DNA of 48,193 nucleotides from Streptomyces violaceusniger (GCA_005405945.1 BJHW01000003.1:1-48193); one strand, 5' to 3'. Counted from the first letter of the stretch, positions 7,865 through 16,794 are shown. The notes: generated from the sequence alone by a model not told the origin. Program-made: numbers and translations.

Positions 7865-7931
7865 ACCGGCCGTGCAAACGCTGCGCCGAACCGGCCGACG
7901 ACGGCGGCCAGGCCGACGACCTACGCCCGGT

Positions 7932-8098
7932 GATGCGGCGACGATGCGGCCGGGATGCGGCCCGCTCGCGGCACGGCCCGCTCGCGACCCGCCGCCATGC
8001 GGCACCAGGCCCTGCCGCATCCGTTCGCCCCGACGCAACGTCGCCGCAACGCCCACCGGCTCTGACCTGCGCTGGCGCATCAGGCGCATCAGGCGCAT
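7932..8098 (+). repeat. GATGCGG and GCGCATCAG short repeats
   Basis: GATGCGG starts at 7932, 7943 and 7954 (11-bp steps), GGCCCGCTCGCG occurs twice soon after, and GCGCATCAG repeats with a 9-bp period just before 8100. The segment has no supportable gene. Confidence 0.6.
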
Positions 8099-8148
8099 CA
8101 AATCGACACTCCCCGGGGTCCACGTCGGGTTTGCAAGCTGGGGGCGGG

Positions 8149-8802
8149 ATGATGAGCGCCATGACCGAGGCAGGCACCATCACCGTCACCGCTCGCGTGG
8201 CGTTCGGCACCAAGGAGACCCTCAGGGGGTTCAAGCCGCTGTTCAAGGCTGAGCGGGAGCGGGCGAGGAAACTCGCGTGCGCGCCGGAATGGCGTACCGA
8301 CGGGCTGTCCGGGCGGGAGGCCGCGGCGAGGCGGACGCAGTGGGCGATGTTCAGGGAGCACCTGCGGGAGAGCGGTGAGCTGGTGGACACCCTGGACGTT
8401 CTGGTGGCGTGTGGAGTGCGGGCGGAGCTGGCCGAACGGGGCTGGGACCGGGCGTGGCCGCCGTTGCCGGCGCAGGCGTTGCTGCCGGGTCGGTGGCCCG
8501 GTTCCCGGGATGGGGCGTGGCCCGAGAGGGTGACGGTGCGTCTGCCGTCGGGGTTGGTGAATACGGTGCGGTCGGCGTGCTGGCACACCTCTGAGGAGGC
8601 GATCGGGCAGTTGCGCGACTGGCGCGACAAGTACCCCGACGCCCTGCCCAACCGGCCGTTCCGCTCCGCGCGCGAGGACGCGGCCCTGGCCGAGTACGAG
8701 CGGCTCGCGGCGCAGGTGACGACGGTCGGCGCGATCTGGCGGGCAGGCGTCCGCCGCGGCATCGCCTCCGAGCCCACCATCCGAGCACGGATTGCAAACT
8801 AA
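8149..8802 (+). CDS. Hypothetical protein, 217 aa
   Basis: A soluble, charged protein. The N-terminal part contains TITVTARVAFGTKETLRGFK and an amphipathic R/E-rich helix; the C-terminal half is W-, R- and A-rich (SACWHTSEEAIGQLRDWRDK). Starts at 8149, 8152 or 8161 are all possible; GGGGGCGGG immediately before 8149 is the only binding-site-like sequence. An inverted TTGCAAGCT repeat lies just upstream. No motif assigns a function. It stands at the border between the non-coding left arm and the gene-dense part. Confidence 0.65.
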   Translation: MMSAMTEAGTITVTARVAFGTKETLRGFKPLFKAERERARKLACAPEWRTDGLSGREAAARRTQWAMFREHLRESGELVDTLDVLVACGVRAELAERGWDRAWPPLPAQALLPGRWPGSRDGAWPERVTVRLPSGLVNTVRSACWHTSEEAIGQLRDWRDKYPDALPNRPFRSAREDAALAEYERLAAQVTTVGAIWRAGVRRGIASEPTIRARIAN

Positions 8803-8919
8803 GAATACGCATGTCAGAGCTCATTTTGGTGGTTGCAGAGGGAGGTGTGGAGAGCTACCGTCATGCCCCATGAGCGGCGACACAGCGTCGTCGCGTGATC
8901 ACAAGGGGCGTGGTGTGCG

Positions 8920-10185
8920 GTGGACCGGGTGAACGAGCTCGAGCACGGCCAGGAGCAGCGTCAGGACGACAGCGTGGCGGCGGAGGTTCGGAATGCCGTG
9001 AAGTCGGCGGTGTCGTACCGGTGGTGGGGTGAGGTGCCGTGGGCGCTGGCGTCGAAGTCGCAGTTGGGGCGGGCGGATCTGCCGCGTGAGCCGGGCGGGC
9101 CGGTGCGCGGCTGGGTGAGCGGGCGGGACTTCCGCGGACGCGAGATGGACATCGAGCTGTACGCGGTGGCCGAGTCGGTGCCGACGAAGGCGAGCGGCGG
9201 GCAGCTGGCGGCCGCCGACCGGCGCCGGACCGCCACGGTGCGGGTGTGCTCGGACTGCGGGGCCAACTGCCAGCAGCCGCTGGCCGAGCGGCGCGGCCGG
9301 TACCTGTGTGCGATGTGCGCGAAGCTGGCGCGCATCGTGGACTTCCAGATCGAGCTGCGTGAGCGCCGCACCGAACTCGCCGCGTGGGCGCAGGGGGTGC
9401 TGGCCGATCCGGGGCTGGCGGTGGTGTGGGTCGAGGTGATGGAGGCCGAGCCGACACCGTCCGGCCGGCGGCGGCCGCCCCTGGCCGCCCGCGTCCACGC
9501 GGTCGACGGCCACGGCCGGCTCCTGGTCGACGTCCTGGTGCGGCTCGCCGGACCGCGCACCAAAGGCGCACCCGCCGCCGCCATCCCGCCCGAGGAGGGC
9601 GCCAGGGCCCTCCAGGCGGCCCTGGAGGGCCGCAGGCGCATCACCTGGACGGCCGATGCTCTCCAGGCCGTGACGGGCCGTCTGGCGGCCCTGGGGCACC
9701 CCGTGCGGCTCGGCCCGGCCGGACCGCACGGACCGGAGACGGGGGTGTGGAGCCCGCACCGCCCGGCCTGGCCGGGGCAGGTGTGCGACCGCCTCGCCCA
9801 GTGGCGCGGCGAACTCGACCCGGTGACCGGGGAACTGCGCGCCCCCTGGCCGCCCGGCGCCGCGGACCGGCTCCTGCTCTGCCTCCAGCGCATCGCCAGC
9901 ACCGCCGGCACCGACGCGGGACGGCCCGGCCGCAGCCGGGGAGCGCGGCGCGAGGACGACGGCGCGGGGCCTGCGGGCGCGTACGAGGTGCGGATCGCCG
10001 TCACCGGCCCGGCCGGGGCCGCCGAACGCCTCGCGGGAGTCCTGGCCGCCACGGGCGCCGCCGAGCACGGCTCCCTGGCCGGGCCCGTGCCCTCCCGCGA
10101 GGTACCCGGCGCCCAGGTGACGTACTTCGCCGGGAACCCCGAGGTGCTGCTGCCGGGGAATGAGCCCGCCGACGCCGCGCAGTGA
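8920..10185 (+). CDS. Zinc-ribbon hypothetical protein, 421 aa
   Basis: A GTG start at 8920. Residues ~107-134 hold a likely zinc ribbon, CSDCGANC with a later CAMC, in the context RVCSDCGANCQQPLAERRGR. The C-terminal two thirds are arginine- and proline-rich with repeated aliphatic-helix segments and no catalytic signature. Zinc ribbons of this kind bind nucleic acid or protein partners. It precedes a membrane-anchored protein gene on the same strand, separated by about 190 bases. Function unknown. Confidence 0.65.
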   Translation: MDRVNELEHGQEQRQDDSVAAEVRNAVKSAVSYRWWGEVPWALASKSQLGRADLPREPGGPVRGWVSGRDFRGREMDIELYAVAESVPTKASGGQLAAADRRRTATVRVCSDCGANCQQPLAERRGRYLCAMCAKLARIVDFQIELRERRTELAAWAQGVLADPGLAVVWVEVMEAEPTPSGRRRPPLAARVHAVDGHGRLLVDVLVRLAGPRTKGAPAAAIPPEEGARALQAALEGRRRITWTADALQAVTGRLAALGHPVRLGPAGPHGPETGVWSPHRPAWPGQVCDRLAQWRGELDPVTGELRAPWPPGAADRLLLCLQRIASTAGTDAGRPGRSRGARREDDGAGPAGAYEVRIAVTGPAGAAERLAGVLAATGAAEHGSLAGPVPSREVPGAQVTYFAGNPEVLLPGNEPADAAQ

Positions 10186-10375
10186 TCAAGGTGTGGCGGC
10201 ACGTCGAGCGTGACGGTCTGCCAGGAACGCGGACCGCGCGGGCCCGAGACGCGAACGCGCATCCCACTGGCCCCGTGCCTCGAGCCGGGGCGCCTCATCT
10301 CCGGTTGAGCCCCTTTTCTGCCGCACCTGGCCAGATTTCGGCAGTTGGGCCGTTCTTGTGGGGAAGCATTCGCGC

Positions 10376-11671
10376 ATGGACCCCGGAGTGATAGCCGCAC
10401 TGGTGGGCGTGCCCACAAGCATCGCCGCCGCCGCGATTGCCTACCCCGTCGGACGCGGTGTCGCCCGTCGGCAGGCCGAGGACCAGCATGTCCAGTGGCT
10501 GCGGACCCAGCGCCGAGAGGCATCCAGCCGCCTCACCGACGCGGCCACCTCCTTCATCGAATCGGCCGCACATGTCTGGGAAGCGGTGGCGCGGCCCGAA
10601 TACGCGCACACCCGTCGGCGCGACATCGAGTCCCGCAAGCGCCTCGATCCGGCCCTGTATGAGCCGCTGAAGGCCGCGCTGCGCGAGATGCACAACGCCC
10701 TGACCGCCGTCGCATTGCACGGTCCGGAGGAGGTGACGGCGGCCGGCCAGGACCTCTACGACGCGGCGATGGACATGACCGGTGAGCTACTGCATCTGGA
10801 CGCCGCGTGCGTCGAGCGCTCGGCATTCGGCAGCGCTCTCCACACCGATGGCTGGACCGAACAGCGCATCCAGACCTCCATGGACGACCTGGACACTGCC
10901 TATGCCCGCCTGGCCGCACCGATCGGTTTACCCGAGTTCAGTGCCCATGCGGAAGCGACCTTGAGAACGAGCGCCGTTATCACTGATCTCGTTCGCTTGG
11001 CTGCGTCCCTTGACGATCCGCCCACAGCATCGGCGGTCCTCGATGACCTGCGCCGGGCCACCACGGAGTACCCGGAGTTCAGGCCGTTCATCGAGCCGTT
11101 TCTCGCGTTGTCGCCCGTCCTCGAGCTGGGGGCGATGGTCCGGGCTGTGGAAGGAGGCCAACAGATCGACGCCGCCCAGCAGCTGGCGGCCGTCTCTGCG
11201 GCGGTATCGGCGATGCTGGGTGTTTTGGTCAGCCTGCGGGACCTTCTGCAAGATCCCCTGCCTGCCGATGTAGATCCCGACCAGCTGCCGCAAGAGCTCA
11301 GCAGCCTCGTGGGACCCCTCATGGCAGTGACACATGAATGGGATAAGCCGCTCCAGGTCATGCACGAGATACAGCAGCACCTGGCCCTGGGGGACGAACT
11401 GGCCGCCTCGCCTCCCGATCCCGCGATCGCATTTTTCGCCGGGGCCGCCTGGACAACCCAGCTCACGGCCCTGGGCACCAGAGCCGTGGAACAGATCCCT
11501 CCGCTCCATACGCTGGTACCGCGGTTGAACACCCTCTTGGCTCCGCTCTTCGAGTACTTCGTCCGACAGGCCAACGCCGATGTCGACGCCGCCAGGGAGA
11601 AACTCATACAGGCCCGGATCGCTTTCCTCGACGCAGCACGCGACGCGATCGGCGCAGACGCGGGCAGCTGA
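10376..11671 (+). CDS. Membrane-anchored helical protein, 431 aa
   Basis: The ATG at 10376 has GGGGAAG about ten bases upstream. Residues 4-26 form one membrane segment (VIAALVGVPTSIAAAAIAYP), followed by a basic RRQAEDQHVQWLRTQRREAS region and a long, all-helical cytoplasmic body. This layout, one N-terminal anchor and helical bundles, is common among uncharacterised Streptomyces proteins. No enzymatic motif is seen. A GTG at 10358 would add six residues. The codon usage is less extreme than that of its neighbours. Confidence 0.7.
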   Translation: MDPGVIAALVGVPTSIAAAAIAYPVGRGVARRQAEDQHVQWLRTQRREASSRLTDAATSFIESAAHVWEAVARPEYAHTRRRDIESRKRLDPALYEPLKAALREMHNALTAVALHGPEEVTAAGQDLYDAAMDMTGELLHLDAACVERSAFGSALHTDGWTEQRIQTSMDDLDTAYARLAAPIGLPEFSAHAEATLRTSAVITDLVRLAASLDDPPTASAVLDDLRRATTEYPEFRPFIEPFLALSPVLELGAMVRAVEGGQQIDAAQQLAAVSAAVSAMLGVLVSLRDLLQDPLPADVDPDQLPQELSSLVGPLMAVTHEWDKPLQVMHEIQQHLALGDELAASPPDPAIAFFAGAAWTTQLTALGTRAVEQIPPLHTLVPRLNTLLAPLFEYFVRQANADVDAAREKLIQARIAFLDAARDAIGADAGS

Positions 11672-11719
11672 GCCGATAGAGCGGTGTTTGCGCAGCTCAA
11701 CGGTGTCACGCGGCACGGC

Positions 11720-11762
11720 GTGACAGTCAGCGTGACACCTGGCGTGACAGGCGAGCGTGACA
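11720..11762 (+). repeat. 12-bp-period array G (GTGACA units)
   Basis: GTGACA begins at 11720, 11732, 11744 and 11757 (steps 12, 12, 13), preceded by an inverted GTGTCACG at 11703. It lies between two genes and has the same period as the left-arm arrays with yet another unit sequence. No ACTACTTC hairpin follows it. Confidence 0.7.
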
Positions 11763-11930
11763 GCAGTCCTGACGTCTGCGGGCGTAGCGTCAGCGTTCCG
11801 ATCATCGCTGGTCAGAGGTGGGATGGGAGCGCGCCGCAGAGCCACATCGAAACTGCTGCCCGATTTACCCCTTGTCCAGGCGGATTTGTCCGGCCAGGGA
11901 GCCGTTCTACTCACCGAGCCGACCGTCGCG

Positions 11931-12003
11931 CTGCGCAGTCGTGCGCACTGCGCGGTACAGCTGCGCAGTTCGGCGCGGACCGACGCGGCGGAGGCGTTGC
12001 GCA
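11931..12003 (+). repeat. TGCGCA motif cluster (left)
   Basis: TGCGCA occurs at 11932, 11942, 11962 and 11998, with TGCGCG at 11949. Several copies sit in the palindromes CTGCGCAG or GTGCGCAC. A second cluster lies on the other side of the gene at 12194-12559. Confidence 0.6.
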
Positions 12004-12193
12004 GCTGCGGGGATCAGTCACGACCTCGGAGGCTCGCACGGCTGATGCACGGAGGCGGCTGGCCGCCCGCTGGCCTGCCGTGGCCATCCTCGTGATCACT
12101 GTGACTGGTTGGTTGACCACGGTGTACGCCCGGACGCCTCAGCGCGGCGGTGGGGCGATTCCGCACGCCGCATATCGAACTAATATTCGTACC

Positions 12194-12559
12194 GTGAGTG
12201 GTGGGGCAGGCACCCCGGCTGCCGGCAGAGGGCCGTGGGTGCGTGTGCGGTTGCCGGACGACCAGGTCGTCCGGGCCGCCCTGCGTGCCCGGATCCAGGA
12301 GCAGGACGGCTCCTGGTGGTACGCCCTGGAGCTGACGCTGTGGGGACGCCTGGAGACCCGGGACGGGCGCCTGGCGGGCGAGCCGGTCCCGGTCGACTTC
12401 CTGGTTCCGGCAGCGGACGTGCTGCCCATCGAGGACCAGCGCACGGCGTACGCGGCGGTGCCCACCCGGAGGCACCCGGTAGCGGTCCGGCGCGCCGCAC
12501 AGCGCCGCGCACCCCGCCGCCGCGGCGGGCCGATGCCCTGGGACACCGACGGCGCGTAG
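12194..12559 (+). CDS. Hypothetical basic protein, 121 aa
   Basis: The GTG at 12194 is chosen because the downstream sequence is protein-like (GPWVRVRLPDDQVVRAALRA, then WWYALELTLWGRLETRDGRL) and beta-rich, while upstream codons are not. The C-terminus is strongly basic (RRAAQRRAPRRRGG), suggesting nucleic-acid contact. It is flanked on both sides by TGCGCA clusters. I do not recognise a family. Confidence 0.55.
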   Translation: MSGGAGTPAAGRGPWVRVRLPDDQVVRAALRARIQEQDGSWWYALELTLWGRLETRDGRLAGEPVPVDFLVPAADVLPIEDQRTAYAAVPTRRHPVAVRRAAQRRAPRRRGGPMPWDTDGA

Positions 12560-12563
12560 CGGC

Positions 12564-12638
12564 TGCGCACTCTGCTCCGTGCGCGGTGCGCGACCCAACT
12601 CGAGGAGTGCGCACCGTCGTTCGCCTCGCTGGTGCGCA
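12564..12638 (+). repeat. TGCGCA motif cluster (right)
   Basis: TGCGCA at 12564, 12608 and 12633 and TGCGCG at 12580 and 12587 lie in the ~175-bp gap before the gene at 12735. With the left cluster this gives at least ten copies in about 700 bases. Confidence 0.6.
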
Positions 12639-12734
12639 GCCCGGCCGGAAACCGCCGCGTCAGCCGATCGGGCCATGGGGAGAGATGGGCGGGAGATATG
12701 GGCTGGCTGTGGCGTGCGACGACGAGGGGGCTGT

Positions 12735-13733
12735 ATGGCGTGGGGGGACGGCGAGAAGATCCTCAACAAGCTGGACGAGGTACGGCGGGTGCTGGACGAC
12801 CCCGCTGCCGGTCTGGCGACGCTCCACCAGGATCAAGACGAGCTGCGGCGCAAGGTGCTGGAGAACATCCAGCTCGGCACGACCGGGCTGCGTGAGGAGA
12901 ACCGGGAGCTACGGCGCCGCCAGGAGAAGATGCTCGGCGATCTGTCGGACACACGCGCCGCGGTCGAGGCGCTGCGGCGTGAGATCGCGCAGGCCTGGGC
13001 ACACACGATCAGCGCGTCGAACGCGGCGGCCGCGCCGGGCGTGGCGGCGGAGCCGGCGCAGCGCGAGCAGCGGGTTCTGGAGGCCGGTGCCGACAGCAAC
13101 GGTGCCACGGGGTGGGAGGAAGCGGTGGACGAGGGCACGGAACCGGCCGACGAGCGTGGCGGCGGCGCGCCACGCGAGGAGCAGGACCAGGGCGGGGTCC
13201 TTTCTGCCCCGTCGACGGAGCAGGAGCCACTCCCGCCCGCCTCGGCTTCTGCACCCGCTGCACCGTTCGCCGAGGCCGAGGCTGCGGCCGCGGCGACGCC
13301 GGCAAGCGAACGGAAACCGGAAGAAGACTGGGAGAGCAAGAAGGAGGACGACTACCGCCAGCACGTGGACAGCGTGCTGAAGGCAGCCGCCATCGCGTCG
13401 GCCCGGCTGGTGTGCCACCGGGATACCTGGACGTTCGTGATCGAGCAGGCCTCCCAGCACCCGCATTTCCGCCATCCGGACCGCGTCAGCGATCTCGAGG
13501 ACGGGCAGATCGAGACGTTCCTGTCCGGCAGGTCCCTTCTCGCGGTGCTGGTCACCATGCGGAAGATCCTGAACGACCGCGTCGGCGGCGACCCTGAGAT
13601 GGCGACCTGGGCGCTGGCCAGCGCGGTCTACCGACGCACGCAGATGGCGATCGCCGATACCACGCACACCCGGCCTGACGGCGCCGAGGTCACCACAATC
13701 GTCCTGGACGACCGGCCCGTCCCCGCCTCCTGA
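12735..13733 (+). CDS. Coiled-coil protein with conserved C-terminal domain, 332 aa
   Basis: The ATG at 12735 follows GAGGGGG. Residues 10-100 form a coiled coil (EVRRVLDD, ELRRKVLENIQLGTTGLREE, RELRRRQEKMLGDLSDTR). A long low-complexity A/P/E-rich linker follows to ~residue 205, then a compact domain of ~125 residues (YRQHVDSVLKAAAIASARLV, WTFVIEQASQHPHFRHPDRV). The order coiled coil, linker, globular domain suggests a scaffold or a structural partner. It ends just before a bidirectional terminator. Function unknown. Confidence 0.7.
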   Translation: MAWGDGEKILNKLDEVRRVLDDPAAGLATLHQDQDELRRKVLENIQLGTTGLREENRELRRRQEKMLGDLSDTRAAVEALRREIAQAWAHTISASNAAAAPGVAAEPAQREQRVLEAGADSNGATGWEEAVDEGTEPADERGGGAPREEQDQGGVLSAPSTEQEPLPPASASAPAAPFAEAEAAAAATPASERKPEEDWESKKEDDYRQHVDSVLKAAAIASARLVCHRDTWTFVIEQASQHPHFRHPDRVSDLEDGQIETFLSGRSLLAVLVTMRKILNDRVGGDPEMATWALASAVYRRTQMAIADTTHTRPDGAEVTTIVLDDRPVPAS

Positions 13734-13790
13734 CCGTCAGCAGCGTGCGGTGCAGCCATCCTCAGCGGGCGGCGGCTGAACGCGGGCCGA

Positions 13791-13826
13791 CCGGTATCGC
13801 CTGGACTGAAGTTCAGGCGATACCGG
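13791..13826. terminator. Bidirectional terminator hairpin
   Basis: CCGGTATCGCCTG (13791-13803) and CAGGCGATACCGG (13814-13826) form a perfect 13-bp stem with a 10-base loop between two convergent genes. There is no T run, as is usual in Streptomyces. Confidence 0.85.
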
Positions 13827-13844
13827 CCGATCTGCGATGCGCCG

Positions 13845-14594
13845 TCAGGTGGGTGTCCAGCCGCGCACCTCGAGGTGGGTGATCTGCGCGCCGGGGACGA
13901 GGCGGCCGGTCTCTGTCATCCAGGCGCGTACCGCGGCGGCGACGTCGCCGCCGTGCGCGTCGACCCGGTCCTTCCACTCGCGGGCGTCGAATCCGGCCTC
14001 GCCCAGGCCGGGGCCGGCGCTGTTGCCGTAAGCGCGCTCTTCGGTGCTGTCCCGGCGCTGGACGACATTGCGGCGCACGCCCGGTGAGTCGGCCCAGCGG
14101 CCGGAGTCGATCAGGAAGTCCTTCTTCTTGGCCCGGACGGTGAAGGCGATCCTGCCCTGGGCCGCAGCGGTGTTCTCCACCACCGGCCGCAGCCGGGAGG
14201 CGCCGGAGGCGATGTGCTGCTTGGCGGCCCGGGCCATGGTGGAGCGGCCTGGGGTGGCAACCACGTCCTTGGTCCGCACCCGCGCGGTCTTCCCGGCCCT
14301 GGTGGTGCGGCGGCGGACGTACGGCTGCGCCACGGCTTTGAGTTCGGGGACGGTGGTGGCGGCGCCGACCTGGAGCTCCTGGACCGCGTACCGCAGTGCT
14401 TCGACGTAGGAGGCGCCTTTGCCCTTGGTGAAGAACTGGGAGACCAGGGAGGGGTTGCGGCCGATGATCTCGCCGACGTCGCGTTTGGTGAAGCCCGCGT
14501 TCAGCAGTTCCTGGGTCAGCCGCGCCGCCTCATTCACCTGCGGTTGTCCGGCACGGCCGCGGCGGCCGGTCGGCCTGCGCCTGCGCGGTGTCAC
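13845..14594 (-). CDS. HTH protein of the replication block, 249 aa
   Basis: A GTG start overlaps the stop of the upstream Cys-rich gene (GTGA). Residues ~20-70 contain a helix-turn-helix (LTQELLNAGFTKRDVGEIIG, then RNPSLVSQFFTKGKGASYVE). The middle is basic (RRRTTRAGKTARVR) and the C-terminus ends ITHLEVRGWTPT. It is the last gene of the operon that also carries the rep1-like, dnaB and polymerase-like genes, so a role in replication or its control is likely. Size and order (HTH, basic middle, short C-terminal beta segment) loosely recall Streptomyces telomere terminal proteins, but no homology can be claimed. Confidence 0.7.
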   Translation of the reverse strand: MTPRRRRPTGRRGRAGQPQVNEAARLTQELLNAGFTKRDVGEIIGRNPSLVSQFFTKGKGASYVEALRYAVQELQVGAATTVPELKAVAQPYVRRRTTRAGKTARVRTKDVVATPGRSTMARAAKQHIASGASRLRPVVENTAAAQGRIAFTVRAKKKDFLIDSGRWADSPGVRRNVVQRRDSTEERAYGNSAGPGLGEAGFDAREWKDRVDAHGGDVAAAVRAWMTETGRLVPGAQITHLEVRGWTPT

Positions 14595-14836
14595 GCCGCC
14601 TCCTCGAGGTCGTCGCCGCAGTCGTGGTCGGAGTAGGTGACGGTGTCGTCGCCGAACAGGTCATCGCCCGACGCGCCGCACGCATGGCAGTGCCATTCCG
14701 CGTGCCAGGTCACCCCACCGCCGCGGCCGCAGTCGTGCTGGGAGAACACGGTGTCCTCGTCCGCCCACGTCTGCTCACCGGTGGCGCCGCACGCCGGGTG
14801 TTCCCACTGGCCGCCCCACTGCACGCTGCCGCTCAC
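14591..14836 (-). CDS. Cys/His-rich small protein, 81 aa
   Basis: Two similar halves, each with CGA[TS]G..., W or D/E-rich segments and SxHDCG (HPACGATGEQTWADEDTVFS and CHACGASGDDLFGDDTVTYS), look like duplicated metal-binding knuckles. The protein is very acidic. The GTG at 14836 overlaps the stop of the polymerase-like gene, and its own stop overlaps the next start, so translation is probably coupled. It may be a zinc-binding accessory factor. Confidence 0.7.
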   Translation of the reverse strand: MSGSVQWGGQWEHPACGATGEQTWADEDTVFSQHDCGRGGGVTWHAEWHCHACGASGDDLFGDDTVTYSDHDCGDDLEEAA

Positions 14837-16666
14837 TGCCCGCCCTCCTGCTCCTCGGCGAGGTGGGCGCGGCCGAGGCTCTGCAGGGACAGCAGTTCCT
14901 CCTCGGTGCGCGGGCCGGTGAAGGGTCCGGGCAGGTGGCCCTTCTTGAGGTAGTCGCCGGGCTGCCCGTGGTAGGGCCAGGCCGGGTCGTGGGTGGTGTA
15001 GATGGCGTCGGTGCGGAACGCCACGACCGAGTCGGGCGGCAGGTGCAGCGCGCCGACGAAGGTGTCATCCTCACGCATCTTCGTCGACAGCAGCGCGGCC
15101 CGGGCGCCGGACCACACCCCCGCCGCCCACTCGGGGTGGGCGTAGGGGTCGCGGGAGAATCCGGCGCTGCGCTGCCAGGTGATCGTCTCGCCGTCGGAGC
15201 CGATGATCTGCGCCCCGGCCGGGATCTCGTGCTCACAGCCGACGGGGACGGAGCGGGTGGTGATCCTGGGGCGCTGGGCGAAAGCGCCGATGCCGTACAG
15301 CAGGATGCTGCGGACCGCGCGGGAGGCCAGGTGGGCGGCGAGGCGTTGCCGCTGGTCGCCGTGGTTGGCCGCAAGCGCTTGGAGGGACGCCCAGGCGTCC
15401 TTCAGCTTGGTCGACCAGTCGCGCAGCGGGGTGCCCGATTCCCACAGCAGGCCGTCGAGGATCTCGATCCTCCAGGGGGTGATCGGGTTGCGCAGGGCGA
15501 GGTTGACCTCCGCTCCCCCGGCCCAGGTGGTGAAGGTCTGGCCGGGCTCGGCCGGGTAGTACCAGGCCCGGTCTCCCGTGGCCGGCGCCGGGAGGATCCC
15601 GACGTGGTCCCAGCCCTCTGGCACCGTGACCCGGATCTGCCAGTGGCTGGGGGCGAACAGCGCGTTCGTCTGCTCCTTCTCCGACTTGGCGGCGAAGGCG
15701 GCCGCGGTGATGCGGCGGGGTGCGCCGACGCCGGAGGCCCAGGTGTGCTTGGCGTAGGCGAAGGTGCGGTCGAACTCCACCAGCTGCGGCAGCTTCTCCG
15801 GCACCCGCGGGGGACGAGGAGTTCGGTGCGGCCCTGCCCGGCGGTGGCGTGCAGCAGACCGCGGATCTCCTCCGACATCACCGGATACCCCTCGGCCCAC
15901 CGCGACCCGGCCTTGGCCGGGATAGTGCGCGACCACAGGTCCCGGCCGGTCTGGCTGGGCGAGCCCATCAGCGTCACATCCGGCCAGTGGTGACGCAGCT
16001 GCTTCCACAGCAGCACGAACGCGTCCCGCACCACGGCGGGGTCGGCGCCGTCCGGGTCGAACCACTCCCCACCGAGCGGATCTCGGTGTGCTGATCGCCG
16101 CGCTGCCAGCGGCCCACCGGGTTGCGCGGGTGGACCAGGTGCCCGGCCAGACGGTCCTTGCCCCGGGAGGACTCCACGCTCCAGCCGGGCACCGGGGCGT
16201 TGAGCCACGCGGCGACGGCGTCCCGCAGGAACGGGTATCGGTCGGCATCCCGGTGCCAGGGGTCGCCGGCGGTGATGTAGATCCGCTCCACCGACTCGGG
16301 GACGGTGGCGTACACCGCGGTCAGGATCTCCGAAACGCTCGCGGCGCCCAGATCCAGGCGCACGGTCTGGTCGCGGTGGACCAGGACCCCGGTGGTGGTA
16401 TCGAGGAAGGCCATCTGGCGCGGCTGCTGGGTGAAGTTGGGCCGCTTGGAGGCCAGGTTCGGCGTCGGGACACACCAGGCATCACCACGCTCCCCGTCCG
16501 GGATCGACGGCAGCTCCCGGCCCTGCTCCACAGCAGGCGCGACGCCCGGGGTGGAGGTGGGCTGCTGCTCCTGGTCGTGCTGCTCGGCCGGTTCCTCGAG
16601 GGCGGGCGCGGCACCGTCGGCGACGGCTTCGGGATCCGGTACGTGTTCGCCGGACGCGTCGTGCAT
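14833..16666 (-). CDS. Divergent family-B DNA polymerase-like protein, frameshifted
   Basis: The gene is interrupted twice, at the G run 15809-15813 and the CCCC at 16067-16070; adding one base at each gives a single product of ~610 aa. The repaired protein has features in the order known for protein-primed family-B polymerases. AGQGRTELLV precedes a motif A-like LVEFDRTFAYAKHTWASGVG (compare DxxSLYP then a Gly-rich turn). A motif B-like SRAVRSILLYGIGAF follows (compare KxxxNSLYG), and then a motif C-like VVAFRTDAIYTT (compare YxDTDS). The first motif C aspartate is Arg, so activity may be lost. N-terminal residues resemble a degenerate exonuclease domain at best. ATG 16666 is chosen, though the frame extends upstream. 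The polymerase assignment is inference from motif order. Confidence 0.5.
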
Positions 16667-16794
16667 CTGCTCGCCGGACGCGGTGTCACTGTCGGCGGCC
16701 GCAGGCTGAGGCTCGGGGCGGCGCAGGTCAGGGGCCAGCGCTCCGGTCGGCCCGGGCGCCGGGGCAGCGGCCGCGACTTGGCCGTCGTCGCCGC

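Noticed and set aside
7932..8098. CRISPR array
   Set aside because: Repeats are 7-12 bases with no unique spacers of constant length, and no cas gene is present.
8961..10523. 520-codon minus-strand frame
   Set aside because: Arginine- and proline-rich shadow of the zinc-ribbon gene on the + strand, which has a better composition and a plausible start.
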